NCBI GenBank assembly: GCA_051880335.1
Contig: JBJENT010000002.1
Coordinates: 1-5,515, forward strand
Source of the DNA: 1XD8-76 sp051880335
GTDB taxonomy: Bacteria > Bacillota > Clostridia > Lachnospirales > Lachnospiraceae
Length of the DNA stretch: 5,515 bases
Direction of reading: 5' to 3'
Part shown: positions 1 to 5,288 of the stretch, one piece after another
Position numbering within the stretch: position 1 is the first letter of the stretch
Layout: each line of letters begins with the position of its first letter
Made by a program: the position numbers and the translations under genes
Notes under the pieces: model-generated
The model's input: only the letters and a program-made list of their open reading frames with translations
Told to the model about the DNA's origin: nothing
Database searches by the model: none

Positions 1-400
1 TATGCCCGGAATTCCCTGTGTCTATTATGGAAGCGAGTGGGGAACAAAAGCAGAGAAAAGTCAGGGAGACCCGGCACTTCGTCCGGCCTTTGATGAGCCG
101 GTCTGGAATGAGCTTACCGATAAGATCAGCGCCATGGCCAAGGCAAAAAAAGAGTCTGATGCCTTAAATTATGGCAGCTTCCGTTCCGTTCTTCTGACAA
201 ATAAACAATGTATTTTTGAAAGAAAGACAGAAAAAGAGAGGGTGCTTGTGGCAGTCAATGCAGACGGAAATGAGTTTATGGCACATTTTGATGCCGGATG
301 TGGCATGGCAGTGGATCTGTTGACCGGAGAAAATCATGATTTCGGCGGCGGAAGCCATCTGGAACCCTATAGTGTTCATTTCTGGAAGATGGAAAAATAG
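1..400 (+). CDS. GH13 alpha-amylase-family enzyme, C-terminal fragment
   Basis: This is the 3' end of a gene that begins before the window; the reading frame is open from the first base and stops with TAG at 398-400. The visible protein opens with PGIPCVYYGSEWG, which matches the xPGxPxxYYGxExG segment that follows the last catalytic region of the GH13 (alpha-amylase) TIM barrel. QGDPALRP soon after resembles the substrate-side loop of maltogenic amylase, neopullulanase and cyclomaltodextrinase members. The last 70 or so residues look like the usual C-terminal beta domain (VLVAVNADG, then AVDLLTGE). The catalytic Asp/Glu/Asp residues lie upstream and are not visible, so the exact activity on alpha-glucans cannot be assigned. 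No signal peptide can be judged. The ATG at base 2 is an internal Met, not a start. A strong terminator follows, so this is the last gene of its transcript. Confidence 0.85.
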   Translation, partial: MPGIPCVYYGSEWGTKAEKSQGDPALRPAFDEPVWNELTDKISAMAKAKKESDALNYGSFRSVLLTNKQCIFERKTEKERVLVAVNADGNEFMAHFDAGCGMAVDLLTGENHDFGGGSHLEPYSVHFWKMEK

Positions 401-468
401 TAGGTGTAGGGCGCATTACTACGATTATTGAATTGTCATGATTATGCGGATTGAGAAAACGCAGATAT

Positions 469-503
469 AATTCCCAGAGCAAGCTTGCTGCTGGGAATTT
501 TTT
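469..503 (+). terminator. Rho-independent terminator after the amylase gene
   Basis: A 9-bp perfect outer stem (aattcccag at 469-477 with ctgggaatt at 491-499) continues inward as agca/tgct (478-481 with 486-489), leaving one bulged G at 490 and a 4-nt loop. The 3' arm runs into six T (498-503). It lies 68 bp after the amylase stop and separates that gene from the AbiE operon. Confidence 0.9.
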
Positions 504-549
504 ATGTATTACAGAGAAAAGTTAGCAACGTATATATAGTTGTATATAT

Positions 550-589
550 GAAGAATATAATTGACATAGAATACGCTGAAGAATATAAT
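550..589 (+). repeat. 12-bp direct repeat overlapping the AbiE promoter, candidate operator
   Basis: The sequence gaagaatataat occurs at 550-561 and again at 578-589, 28 bp apart start to start. The first copy ends on the first base of the -35 box and the second contains the whole -10 box. A shorter related agaata lies between them at 568-573. AbiEi antitoxins are known to bind repeats in their own promoter, so these copies are reasonable operator candidates, but binding is inferred. Part of the match could be coincidence, because the region is AT-rich and one copy includes the -10 consensus. Confidence 0.45.
561..589 (+). promoter_or_regulatory. Consensus sigma-A promoter of the AbiE operon
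   Basis: A perfect -35 TTGACA (561-566) and a perfect -10 TATAAT (584-589) are separated by exactly 17 bp. Transcription would start near 596, leaving about 47 nt of leader before the antitoxin ATG at 643. An unregulated promoter of this strength would be unusual for a toxin-antitoxin operon, which fits repression by the encoded AbiEi-like protein (inference). Confidence 0.85.
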
Positions 590-642
590 AAACTTAACAA
601 ATTGGAATCTATATATCTAAAACATTAAAAAGGAAAGAGAAA

Positions 643-1266
643 ATGATTTACAATTATATAAAAGAACATTATAAAGAAGCAGAGCCTATTTTCTTTTCGG
701 ATTTGGAAAGAGAGGATATTACGAAGTCTGCCTTGAATCAGCAACTGAAGAAGCTTTGTGAAAAGGGTTTGCTACAGAAATATGATACCGGAGTCTATTT
801 TATTCCCAAGAAGACTTTGTTAAACTCTACAATTGGTCCTAATGCGGATATGGTGGCAAGATATCGTTTCATTTCCAAGGGTGACAATATTGACGGTTTT
901 TATGGGGGTAATTCCTTTGCTAACCAGATAGGAATTACCACACAAGTGCCAAGAGTGGTTGAAATTATAAGTAATAATACTAACTCTTCAGACAGAGAGG
1001 TACGGATTGGCAACAGAAGATTTTATGTTAGGAAGCCAATCGTACGGATAACAAAAGAGAATGTGTATGTATTGCAGATGCTGGAACTGTTAAAAAACCT
1101 TGACGCATATTTGGATTATTCCTATGAAGAGGCTCGGGAGAGATTTGCTGAGTATATATCCATTCATGGAATCAAAAGAAGCGATGTGGATCTATATATC
1201 AGAAAGTATCCTATGTCTACATTTAAATACTATTATGAATTGGAGTTAGATCATGTACTTGCATAA
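643..1266 (+). CDS. abiEi: AbiEi-like antitoxin / winged-helix transcriptional regulator
   Basis: The 207-residue product resembles the AbiEi/DUF6088-type antitoxins of type IV toxin-antitoxin (abortive infection) systems. Residues 1-56 look like a winged helix: helices around FFSDLEREDITKSALNQQLK and a wing ending in GVYFIP, preceded by LCEKGLLQKYDTG. The middle carries YGGNSFANQIGITTQVP (87-103), a typical AbiEi pattern, then a basic beta region (REVRIGNRRFYVRKPIVRI). The C-terminal third is helical and probably gives antitoxicity, as known for the family. The ATG at 643 is chosen because aaggaaag (629-636) is a good ribosome site just upstream. The gene overlaps the next one by 14 bp, the usual coupled arrangement for abiEi-abiEii. 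The reading frame appears intact even though its partner is broken. It probably represses the promoter at 561-589 (inference). Annotation as a stand-alone regulator is the alternative. Confidence 0.82.
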   Translation: MIYNYIKEHYKEAEPIFFSDLEREDITKSALNQQLKKLCEKGLLQKYDTGVYFIPKKTLLNSTIGPNADMVARYRFISKGDNIDGFYGGNSFANQIGITTQVPRVVEIISNNTNSSDREVRIGNRRFYVRKPIVRITKENVYVLQMLELLKNLDAYLDYSYEEARERFAEYISIHGIKRSDVDLYIRKYPMSTFKYYYELELDHVLA

Positions 1267-1952
1267 AGAAAACAGAGAATTATTCCGCGATGCCATTTTG
1301 CTGGCTTCACAGAAACTGGAAGTCAGTGAAGATATCGTTGAGAAGGACTATTATGTTACATTGATTTTGAAGAAACTTTCTTTGATTGAATATCCGGTTG
1401 TTTTCAAGGGTGGCACATCTCTTTCCAAAGCATTTCACGTAATCGACCGTTTTTCTGAGGATATTGATATTACTTTTACGGAGCATCTGGGAGAGGCAAG
1501 ACGGAAGAAACTAAAGTATAAAATACTAAAGCCAATTGCGGACGAATTGGGTCTGGTTATTCGTAACTTTGACACCATTGAAAGTGATAAAAATCTAAAT
1601 CAGTACGATTTTTATTATGAGTCAGTAGTAGGTGACAGGCTCATCAATGCTATTCCGCCTTATGTCAAATTGGAAACGTCTTTAATGTCCTATGCATTTC
1701 CAACAGAAGAAAGGGAACTGGGGAATTTTATATTGGATGCCCTTGGAACAGAGGAAGAAACACTTGGGAAGGGAAATTGCACCCGCAGCGCCAATGGATG
1801 TTAATATTTTAGGGCTGGTTCAGAAGATTTGTGACGAAGATTTCTATAAAGAAGATTATAGAGAAACGACACTTAAACTAATCTCTGATTCTTTGGAGTA
1901 TGAAATGTTGAAGAAACATTATAAGAAATTGGTGGAGAAGATTTTTGAGTAA
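1253..1952 (+). pseudogene. abiEii: AbiEii/AbiGii-type nucleotidyltransferase toxin, frameshifted and internally deleted
   Basis: The first frame (1253-1804) gives 183 residues with the AbiEii hallmarks: VEKDYYVTLILKKL (29-42), VVFKGGTSLSKA (49-60) with the nucleotide-binding GGTSLSK, then FSEDIDITF (67-75) with the metal-binding Asp pair D70/D72, and VKLETSLMSYAFPTEERE (138-155). After about residue 172 it runs into the unrelated tail GNCTRSANGC and a stop. From about 1773 the +1 frame continues family-like sequence (EIAPAAPMDVNILG, then ICDEDFYKEDYRETT) to a stop at 1952. Joined, the protein would be about 232 residues, against roughly 270-310 for the family. The usual stretch between them (an LERTxxDKxFALCDYY-like helix and an SRHxYDIYKL-like motif, recalled from the family) is missing. 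One out-of-frame deletion near 1765-1775 would explain both the shift and the short length; a one-base G insertion at 1771-1773 plus a separate deletion is the alternative. The start at 1253 has ggag at 1242-1245 and overlaps abiEi. The product is probably not an active toxin. Confidence 0.8.
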
Positions 1953-2040
1953 ATATACACATAGATGGGGGTATACTTTGCCTATTTGATACTTTATGTG
2001 GTTTTTCTTGTAAAAACTCTAAGATATTTGCCTGTTTGTG

Positions 2041-2069
2041 TTGATTTTTGGAAATGAAACAGTTATAAT
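2041..2069 (+). promoter_or_regulatory. Promoter of the BMC shell-protein operon
   Basis: TTGATT (2041-2046, four of six matches to the -35 consensus) and a perfect TATAAT (2064-2069) are spaced 17 bp apart. Transcription would start near 2076, giving a leader of only about 25 nt before the ATG at 2101. The promoter means the two shell genes do not depend on readthrough from the AbiE remnant. Confidence 0.75.
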
Positions 2070-2100
2070 TTGTGCATAAAACGTATGGAGGAAACTTGTC

Positions 2101-2403
2101 ATGGCAGATGATTTTGTTAGACAGGCAATCGGTGTATTTGAATTAGATAGTTTTTTATCCTGCTTTGTAGCATTGGATGCAGCAGCGAAAGCAGCAAATG
2201 TTAAGATTCAGGGTGTGGAAAGAAACCGACTGAAAAGCGGAGCGTGTGTGAAGATGCGTGGAAGCGTTTCTGATGTTCGTGCAGCAATGGATGCAGCACT
2301 TCAGGCAGCAAAAGATATGGGGTCTGATGTTTATTCCCATACCATCATAGCATCTCCTTCCGAGGATTCAGAGCTTGCAATTAAGATGACGATCAGTAAA
2401 TAG
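2101..2403 (+). CDS. Single-domain BMC (microcompartment shell) protein with a lengthened pore loop
   Basis: The 100-residue product is one BMC domain, the fold whose hexamers tile the facets of bacterial microcompartments. It aligns along its length with PduA/EutM-type BMC-H proteins: QAIGVFELDSFLSCFVALDAAAKAANV matches the first strand and helix, with K30 at the edge-lysine position (K26 of PduA). RGSVSDVRAAMDAALQAA matches RGDVGAVKAATDAGAAAA, and the last strand ends in IIASPSEDSE. The pore segment reads GVERNRLKSGACVKMRG where PduA has GYEKIGSGLVTVIVRG, so the loop is one residue longer and more basic, with a cysteine (C49) just after it. The start is fixed by ggagg at 2087-2091, 9 bp upstream. 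The partner gene lies 56 bp downstream in the same transcript. No cargo enzyme or encapsulation target is nearby, so what it encloses is unknown. Confidence 0.9.
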   Translation: MADDFVRQAIGVFELDSFLSCFVALDAAAKAANVKIQGVERNRLKSGACVKMRGSVSDVRAAMDAALQAAKDMGSDVYSHTIIASPSEDSELAIKMTISK

Positions 2404-2459
2404 AAAATTCGTCTGTAAATAGGAGATATCAGGCATATCAGCATAAAGGAGTAAAAACG

Positions 2460-2765
2460 ATGTTCAGAGCACTTGGTTTAGTGGAAGTACTTGGCAGTGC
2501 AGATGCCATTCAGGTAGTCGATGTTATGGTAAAGACTTCCGATGTAGAATTTCAAACCTGGCACACAAGATGTGGCGGTCACACCACAGTTTTTGTAAGC
2601 GGTGATGTGGCAGCAGTAACAGAAGCGGTGGAGCGGGTGAAAACAAATCCTCCATGTGAGGTTGTGAAGACCGCTGTGATTTCCAATCCTTCCGAAGAGG
2701 CGGAAAGACTGGTTCTTGAGTTCCGTGAGAACAGCAGATTCGCTAGAGCTGCTTTTGAAAAATAA
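2460..2765 (+). CDS. Second single-domain BMC shell protein, cysteine in the pore loop
   Basis: The 101-residue product is also a single BMC domain: FRALGLVEVLGSADAIQVVD (2-21), MVKTSDVEF with the edge lysine K25, VFVSGDVAAVTEAVERVK (44-61), and the last strand TAVISNPSEE (71-80). The pore segment TWHTRCGGHTT replaces the GYEKIGSGLVT of PduA without a gap, which puts C38 at the position of PduA G39 and G39 at the pore serine S40. A second cysteine lies at C66 (NPPCEVV). The tail LEFRENSRFARAAFEK is a likely short charged helix. The ribosome site aaaggag (2445-2451) is 8 bp before ATG. It is clearly diverged from the upstream BMC protein, so the two are not a recent duplication. They probably form a mixed or paired shell layer (inference). 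A strong terminator follows within 16 bp. Confidence 0.9.
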   Translation: MFRALGLVEVLGSADAIQVVDVMVKTSDVEFQTWHTRCGGHTTVFVSGDVAAVTEAVERVKTNPPCEVVKTAVISNPSEEAERLVLEFRENSRFARAAFEK

Positions 2766-2780
2766 GTAGATGAATACGAC

Positions 2781-2815
2781 AATACCCTGTACAATAGTGT
2801 GTACAGGGTATTTTT
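2781..2815 (+). terminator. Rho-independent terminator of the BMC operon
   Basis: A perfect 12-bp stem (aataccctgtac at 2781-2792 with gtacagggtatt at 2801-2812) has an 8-nt loop and runs into five T (2811-2815). Together with the promoter at 2041-2069 it delimits a two-gene unit. Confidence 0.93.
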
Positions 2816-3037
2816 AGTGTGGTTTATAGAATGTGAATACTTTTTCATTGGAAAAACACAGTTTTAACATTTATAGGACACACTTTAGACATATTTTTCC
2901 GCTAGTATACCAGTTGTAGACAGAAAAAAAGAGTGGTTACAAGAATTTCAATATAAAAAGGATAGAAATTAAATAATACAAATTAAATCAGGGAAAAGAA
3001 ACTGAAACGTAAGAGATTGAAAGGAGAAAATTTTACC

Positions 3038-4786
3038 ATGGAATATCAATATGGTCAAAATGGAGATCAGACAGATCAGGAAAGAATGAATCAGACATCA
3101 CAGGATCAGATGCCACAGGATCAGACATTACAGAATCCGGCATCACAGAATCCGATATCACAGAATCCGGCACCACAGAATCAGGCATCTCAGGATCAGG
3201 TGCCTCAGAATAATACATCACAGCCACAGATGGGGGCGCAGAATCAGAATTATTATGGATATGGACAGCAGTATGGAGCATCCCAGCAGTCCGGTACATC
3301 CCAGCAGTATGGAACCTATCAGCAGTACGGAACCTACCAGCAGGCGAACAATTATACCCAGACAGCACCACAAAAACCGGAGCAGCCGAAAAAAGATAAA
3401 AAGAAAAACGGAAAAACCATAGGCATCATTGCTCTTGTTTTAGTAGCAGCTTTGATCTTGGGACTCATTGGCGGAGCAGCAGGCATCGCCATTGCCAACA
3501 AAGTGCTGAAAAGCAAAGAAGCAATCAGTGAACTGGAAGACAAATTGGGGGATGAACTGGACGACATAGACTCTCTGGACGAGGTAAACGAGAAGATTGA
3601 CGAAAAACTGGATGATCTTACCGGAAACCAGGATGACATCTCAGAAACCGGTTCCGCTACTGCCATGTCTGTGGCACAGATCGCTGAAATCGGAATGCCA
3701 TCTGTTGTGGCAATCACCAATCAGGGTGAGAAAGAAGTAAGAAGCTTCTTTGGTACTTATGTTCAGGAAGCAGTAAGCTCCGGCTCCGGTGTTATTATCG
3801 GAAAGTCTGATGATGAACTGCTGATCGTTACCAATTATCATGTAATCGAAGGTGGAGACGAACTCAGCGTAGTACTCAGCTATCAGGAAGATTATGAAAA
3901 TTCAGATGACATAGATGTCATACCTGCAACCGTAAAGGATTATGATGCAGGAAAAGATCTGGCAGTGATCACATTAAAGCTCAGCGACCTTACACAGGAC
4001 AATCTGGACAACATTGCAATCGCAACTATTGGCGATTCTGATAAACTGGTTCTGGGTGAACAGGTTGTAGCTATCGGTAATGCACTGGGATATGGCCAGT
4101 CTGTTACCGAAGGTGTAGTCAGTGCACTTTCCAGAACAGTTACCATGACATCTTCCGCAGGCGTTTATATCTCCAACGATTATCTGCAGGTAGATGCAGC
4201 CATCAATCCGGGTAACAGCGGCGGCGCACTGTACAACATGTATGGAGAACTGGTAGGTATTAACTCTGCTAAAGTTGCCAGCTCAGGCGTAGAAGGTATG
4301 GGATATTCCATTCCAATCTCAGCAGTCATTGAAGAACTGGAAGGCATGATGAACAATGAGCCGAGAGAAGTTCTCTCCGAAGAGGAAAGAGGATATCTGG
4401 GTATTCAGGGCTCTAACGTAACATCCGGCATCAGCAGTGAATACAACCTTCCGGTAGGCGCTTATATCAGCTCTGTAAATTCCGGCTCTCCGGCAGAAGA
4501 AGCAGGTCTGGAAAAAGGCATGATCATTACCGGACTGAATGAGAAAAAAGTAACCAGTATGACAGATCTTAAGGATCAGCTCAGCAGATTCCATGCAGGG
4601 GAAACGGTTACCCTTTATGTGCAGGTGTTCCAGGAAGATGAGGAACGTTACGAAGAAAAAGAATTTAAAGTAACACTGGCCAGCTACGAAAGTGTAGGCT
4701 TTGATGAAAACATGGAACAGCAGGAAGAAAGCCAGAACGAAGAACAAAGTATCTCTCTCTGGGACCTTTTTGAAATGTTCCGATAA
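3038..4786 (+). CDS. htrA: Membrane-anchored HtrA/DegP-like serine protease with PDZ domain
   Basis: The 582-residue product is an S1C (HtrA/DegP) protease, expected to degrade or refold damaged proteins outside the membrane. Residues 1-118 are a Q/N/P/Y/G-rich tail with tandem repeats. KKDKKKNGK (118-126) precedes one membrane helix (about 127-152), giving N-in, C-out topology without a cleaved signal. Residues 160-200 are acidic and heptad-like, possibly a coiled coil. The protease domain (about 211-435) shows the triad H268 (TNYHVIEG), D307 (GKDLAV) and S394 (NPGNSGGAL). One PDZ domain follows (about 452-545) with YLGIQG as its peptide-binding loop. The last 25 residues are acidic and end in SISLWDLFEMFR. 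The frame is open to a TTG at 3017, but that codon lies inside the Shine-Dalgarno region (aaaggag, 3020-3026), so the ATG at 3038 is the better start. No convincing promoter or stress operator was seen upstream. It is a single gene between the BMC terminator and the valS leader. Confidence 0.93.
   Translation: MEYQYGQNGDQTDQERMNQTSQDQMPQDQTLQNPASQNPISQNPAPQNQASQDQVPQNNTSQPQMGAQNQNYYGYGQQYGASQQSGTSQQYGTYQQYGTYQQANNYTQTAPQKPEQPKKDKKKNGKTIGIIALVLVAALILGLIGGAAGIAIANKVLKSKEAISELEDKLGDELDDIDSLDEVNEKIDEKLDDLTGNQDDISETGSATAMSVAQIAEIGMPSVVAITNQGEKEVRSFFGTYVQEAVSSGSGVIIGKSDDELLIVTNYHVIEGGDELSVVLSYQEDYENSDDIDVIPATVKDYDAGKDLAVITLKLSDLTQDNLDNIAIATIGDSDKLVLGEQVVAIGNALGYGQSVTEGVVSALSRTVTMTSSAGVYISNDYLQVDAAINPGNSGGALYNMYGELVGINSAKVASSGVEGMGYSIPISAVIEELEGMMNNEPREVLSEEERGYLGIQGSNVTSGISSEYNLPVGAYISSVNSGSPAEEAGLEKGMIITGLNEKKVTSMTDLKDQLSRFHAGETVTLYVQVFQEDEERYEEKEFKVTLASYESVGFDENMEQQEESQNEEQSISLWDLFEMFR
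3100..3219 (+). repeat. 15-bp tandem repeat encoding a pentapeptide in the HtrA tail
   Basis: Eight consecutive 15-bp units, the clearest being acagaatccggcatc at 3130-3144 and its near copies at 3145, 3160 and 3175, encode residues of the form [SPL]-Q-[DN]-[QPN]-x. The purest copies lie in the centre and diverged copies at the edges, as expected for repeats that expand and contract by slippage. At the protein level the pattern spans about residues 21-65. Confidence 0.85.
3266..3355 (+). repeat. 18-bp tandem repeat encoding QQYGTY-like hexads in the HtrA tail
   Basis: Five 18-bp units begin with cagcag at 3266, 3284, 3302, 3320 and 3338 and encode QQYGAS, QQSGTS, QQYGTY, QQYGTY and QQANNY (residues 77-106). 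This is a second repeat type, distinct from the 15-bp array just upstream. Confidence 0.85.
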
Positions 4787-4871
4787 GGATTTCGCACTGC
4801 TTTGACAGACTTTCGGCGGGATTTTGAAAGGCTGATAAAAGGTTTTTTCAAGGATTCCACCAGATTTTCTA

Positions 4872-4899
4872 TTGACAAATGAACAAGAATCGATAAAAT
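4872..4899 (+). promoter_or_regulatory. Promoter of the valS transcript
   Basis: A perfect -35 TTGACA (4872-4877) and TAAAAT (4894-4899) are 16 bp apart. The predicted start near 4906 lies directly before the T-box leader. The 85 bp between the htrA stop and this promoter hold no convincing U-tailed terminator, only weak A/T-rich inverted repeats. Confidence 0.75.
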
Positions 4900-4905
4900 G
4901 AGTGG

Positions 4906-5173
4906 TATATATTGCAAAAATGGTTTTGAGAAAGAGGAGTACATGTTTTCCACTGCCAGAGAGAAAGCTTGGATGCGCTGAGAGGGCTTTTCAGAAAGGG
5001 AATATGGAAGGTAGCTTTTGAACCGGAATGCTGAACCTATCCACTCTGCAGGAGCTGGATGAAAAGTAGGGATTCCCGGGACTTCCCGTTACAGAAGAAC
5101 CCAAGTGATAAACGAAGGTGGTACCGCGGATGATTCGCCCTTTGCTATGCGTATGCATGGCAAAGGGTTTTTT
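4906..5173 (+). promoter_or_regulatory. T-box riboswitch (tRNA-Val sensing) controlling valS
   Basis: The leader shows the T-box parts in order. In Stem I, ggtttt... (4922 on) can pair with cttttgaacc (5015-5024). The specifier loop has AGTA (4938-4941) opposite GAA (5007-5009), the usual loop-E-like signature, and the distal arm carries AGAGAG (4958-4963). The likely specifier codon is GTA (Val) at 5011-5013, followed by a purine. A Stem III-like hairpin, cggg/cccg, lies at 5077-5088. The T-box core gaaggtggtaccgcgg is at 5114-5129, and its TGGT (5119-5122) is complementary to an ACCA tRNA end, as expected for tRNA-Val with discriminator A. The valS gene downstream agrees with the specifier. 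Known T-boxes read uncharged tRNA and then form an antiterminator in place of the terminator. The fine helix borders are my hand-folding. Confidence 0.9.
5138..5173 (+). terminator. Regulated terminator of the valS T-box
   Basis: The arms ccctttgc (5138-5145) and gcaaaggg (5160-5167) are perfect. They extend inward through a U-G pair (5146/5159) and atgc/gcat (5147-5150 with 5155-5158) to a 4-nt loop, giving a 13-bp stem. Six T follow (5168-5173). It sits 8 bp after the T-box core, the expected place for the OFF-state hairpin. Confidence 0.92.
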
Positions 5174-5288
5174 GATGTAAAAAGAAAAATCGCAGGAATC
5201 AAAAGCCGGAATCTATTAAAAAAATCAAAAACCAATATTCAAAACAGAATTCAAGAATTAAACCAAAATTCAGAGAGAGGAAAAAGTC

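Noticed and set aside
276..482. Minus-strand open frame across the amylase end and terminator
   Set aside because: It runs through a convincing terminator hairpin opposite a real gene and shows no family resemblance.
1760..1780. Programmed ribosomal frameshift in abiEii
   Set aside because: There is no slippery heptamer or obvious downstream structure, and the joined protein would still lack a family segment, so decay is the simpler explanation.
2425..2439. Small gatat/atatc hairpin between the two BMC genes
   Set aside because: A five-pair A/T-rich stem is expected by chance and too weak to call an attenuator or processing site.
2841..2856. Inverted repeat tttttc-attg-gaaaaa upstream of htrA
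   Set aside because: It is only 6 bp of low-complexity A/T sequence about 190 bp before the gene. It could be an operator, but nothing else supports it.
3033..3371. Minus-strand open frame with repeated DSVMPDSV-like sequence
   Set aside because: It is the mirror of the htrA tandem repeats; the repetition comes from the coding strand and no ribosome site supports it.
4802..4851. TTGACA-like box and A/T-rich inverted repeat after htrA, considered as a promoter or terminator
   Set aside because: There is no -10 at workable spacing from 4802, and the ttgaaa/tttcaa arms lack a GC stem followed directly by a T-run.
4900..5046. gagtgg (4900-4905) pairing with ccactc (5041-5046) as the base of T-box Stem I
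   Set aside because: The 5' arm lies before the predicted transcription start near 4906, so it probably is not in the RNA.
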